Source of the DNA: Actinomycetes bacterium
GTDB lineage: Bacteria; Actinomycetota; Actinomycetes; Streptosporangiales; Streptosporangiaceae
NCBI GenBank assembly: GCA_023425615.1
Contig: JAFACJ010001009.1
Coordinates: forward strand, 1-6,473
Reading direction: 5' to 3'
Length of the DNA: 6,473 nucleotides
The notes below the pieces were generated by a model that was not told the origin of the DNA, searched no databases, and worked only from the letters and a program-made list of their open reading frames with translations. Of the stretch, positions 5,499 to 6,473 are shown piece by piece. The stretch's first letter is position 1. Each line of letters begins with the position of its first letter. The position numbers were made by a program, and so were the translations under genes.

Positions 5499-6182
5499 GT
5501 GCCCGAGCCCGCCGCCGAGACCGGCGAAGCGAGCAGGGGGCGCACCCGTGTCGACCGGCGCCGCCAGACCACGCCGCAGCGTCTTCGCGACGCGGCGCGT
5601 GTCGTCTTCGAGCGGGACGGCTTCCACAACGCACGGCTCTCGGACATCAGCACCGAGGCGAAGGTCGGGGCGGGAACGCTCTACAACTACTACCGGTCCA
5701 AGCACGATCTGCTGCATGAGCTGATGAAGGAGGTCTCCGCCGATCTGACGGGGATCGCGCCCAACCATGTCAGCGCGCAGCAGGACCCGGTCCGTCGCAT
5801 CGAGGAGGTCAACCGGGTCTACATCGAGGCGTTCCGGCGCAACGCCCGCGTTCTGCAGGCGGTCTATCAGGCGCGCGATGAGGACGAGCGGCTCAAGGCC
5901 CAGTGGGACGAGGTCGCCGACCACTTCCAGAGCAGGGTCACGCGCGCGATCGCCGACTGGCAGAAGGCCGGCGTGGCGTACGGCGATCTGGACCCGCGCC
6001 ACACCGCGCACGCCCTGACGCTGATGGTCGAGCGCGTGGTCATGGCGTGGTCGTACGAAGGCGTCGAATACGACGCGGAGACCCTGATCGACACCATCAA
6101 CAAGATCTGGATCCGGTCGCTGGGGCTGAAGGGCGACGCCAGGCTCCACGCCGGCGCCGCCGCACGACCCGCCGCCGAGTAG
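5499..6182 (+). CDS. TetR/AcrR-family transcriptional regulator
   Basis: A 227-residue protein of normal TetR length. After a polar, disordered-looking leader (1-24), the TetR N-terminal domain runs from about 26 to 72. It has LRDAARVVFERDGFHNARLSD as helix 1 and its turn, and the helix-turn-helix DISTEAKVGAGTLYNYYRSK (49-68) with the family hallmark LYNYYRSKHDLL. The rest (about 75-215) is an alpha-helical ligand-binding and dimerisation domain, ending in a short Ala/Arg-rich tail. The start is the GTG at 5499 with GAGG 7 nt upstream. The gene diverges from the transporter operon across a 216-nt palindrome-rich region, so the likely role is a ligand-responsive repressor of that operon and of itself. 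It may also control the aldehyde dehydrogenase gene, though that promoter is off the window. The ligand is unknown; an imported substrate or a pathway intermediate is the natural guess. Confidence 0.95.
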   Translation: MPEPAAETGEASRGRTRVDRRRQTTPQRLRDAARVVFERDGFHNARLSDISTEAKVGAGTLYNYYRSKHDLLHELMKEVSADLTGIAPNHVSAQQDPVRRIEEVNRVYIEAFRRNARVLQAVYQARDEDERLKAQWDEVADHFQSRVTRAIADWQKAGVAYGDLDPRHTAHALTLMVERVVMAWSYEGVEYDAETLIDTINKIWIRSLGLKGDARLHAGAAARPAAE

Positions 6183-6193
6183 GGCGGCGGCGG
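6169..6193. terminator. GC-rich hairpin between convergent tetR and aldehyde dehydrogenase genes
   Basis: CCGCCGCCG (6169-6177) pairs perfectly with CGGCGGCGG (6185-6193), a 9-bp all-GC stem with a 7-nt loop that contains the tetR stop codon (6180-6182). Register-shifted pairings are also possible because both arms are repeats of a triplet. There is no U-tract on either side, as is common for actinobacterial terminators. Its place between two convergent genes only 13 nt apart makes a bidirectional terminator plausible. Part of the symmetry may simply reflect Ala/Gly-rich codon repeats. Confidence 0.4.
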
Positions 6194-6195
6194 CA

Positions 6196-6473
6196 CTACC
6201 GGCCGGAGAGGTAGATCGACTTCGTCTGCCGGTAGGGTTCGAGGCCCTCGGGACCCAGCTCGCGGCCCAGTCCGCTGGCCTTCACCCCGCCGAACGGGGC
6301 GGCGAAGTCCAGCGCGTAGTGGTTCACCCCCACCGAACCGGTGTGGATCCGCCGTGCCAGGTCGATACCGTGTGCCTCGTCGGACGTCCAGACCGTGCCG
6401 CCCAGTCCGTAGTCGGAGTCGTTGGCGATCGCGATGGCCTCGTCCTCGCCGTCGTAGGGCAGGATCGCCAGGA
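6196..6473 (-). CDS. NAD(P)-dependent aldehyde dehydrogenase (C-terminal part)
   Basis: The last 92 codons of a minus-strand gene whose 5' part lies beyond the right edge; the TAG stop is at 6198-6196. Recognisable family signatures are LAILPYDGEDEAIAIANDSDYGLGGTVW near the visible start, then HTGSVGVN, then APFGGVKASGLGRELGPEGLEPY and a terminal KSIYLSGR. This is the canonical C-terminal end of the ALDH superfamily (PFGGxKxSGxGRExGxxGL). The catalytic Cys and Glu are upstream, outside the window. The family oxidises aldehydes to carboxylic acids with NAD(P)+. With the GMC alcohol oxidase on the other side of tetR, it could perform the second step of an alcohol to aldehyde to acid route. It converges with tetR with a 13-nt gap. 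Substrate specificity, including a semialdehyde or betaine-aldehyde role, cannot be read from this part. Confidence 0.93.
   Translation of the reverse strand, partial: LAILPYDGEDEAIAIANDSDYGLGGTVWTSDEAHGIDLARRIHTGSVGVNHYALDFAAPFGGVKASGLGRELGPEGLEPYRQTKSIYLSGR

Noticed and set aside
5406..6149. A 247-codon minus-strand frame opposite tetR
   Set aside because: No domain is recognisable. The plus-strand frame is an unambiguous TetR protein with a good SD, so this is a shadow.
1..6473. Mobile element, CRISPR array, tRNA/rRNA or phage-type genes
   Set aside because: No transposase or integrase motifs, terminal inverted repeats, regularly spaced direct repeats or RNA-gene signatures were seen; every long stretch is accounted for by metabolic, transport and regulatory genes.

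Overview
The window looks like chromosomal DNA from a high-GC actinomycete. Third codon positions are strongly G/C, GTG starts are used twice, and genes are packed with 1-16 nt spacers or short overlaps. The gene families also fit Actinomycetota. The genus cannot be fixed from the sequence; a filamentous or soil actinomycete is a reasonable guess. No mobile elements, CRISPR arrays, tRNAs or rRNAs were seen.

Layout. Positions 1-5282 hold a five-gene minus-strand operon, transcribed right to left. Its order is a lipoprotein substrate-binding protein (4026-5282), a LivH-LivM permease fused into one 669-residue protein (2000-4009), the ATPases LivG (1249-2010) and LivF (542-1252), and the N-terminal 180 residues of a GMC-type flavin alcohol oxidase that runs off the left edge (1-540). 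The first two genes are 16 nt apart. The next two junctions overlap by 11 and 4 nt, and the last has a 1-nt gap, so co-transcription and translational coupling are very likely. Positions 5283-5498 are a 216-nt divergent regulatory region. It holds a good promoter for the operon, a Crp-like palindrome just downstream of it, and several other inverted repeats. Positions 5499-6182 encode a TetR-family regulator on the plus strand. It is followed tail to tail by the last 92 codons of an aldehyde dehydrogenase on the minus strand (6196-6473). A GC-rich hairpin lies over the tetR stop codon.

How the genes fit together (inference). A branched-chain-amino-acid-type (HAAT) ABC importer is co-transcribed with an alcohol oxidase, and a TetR regulator and an aldehyde dehydrogenase are adjacent. 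This suggests a catabolic cassette: import of a small hydrophobic or hydroxylated substrate, oxidation of an alcohol to an aldehyde, then of the aldehyde to an acid, switched by a ligand-responsive TetR repressor. The substrate cannot be read from the sequence.

The least ordinary features are the LivH-LivM fusion, the joining of a long-N-terminus GMC oxidase to a Liv operon, and the dense palindromes in the divergent promoter. No clearly unprecedented system is visible.
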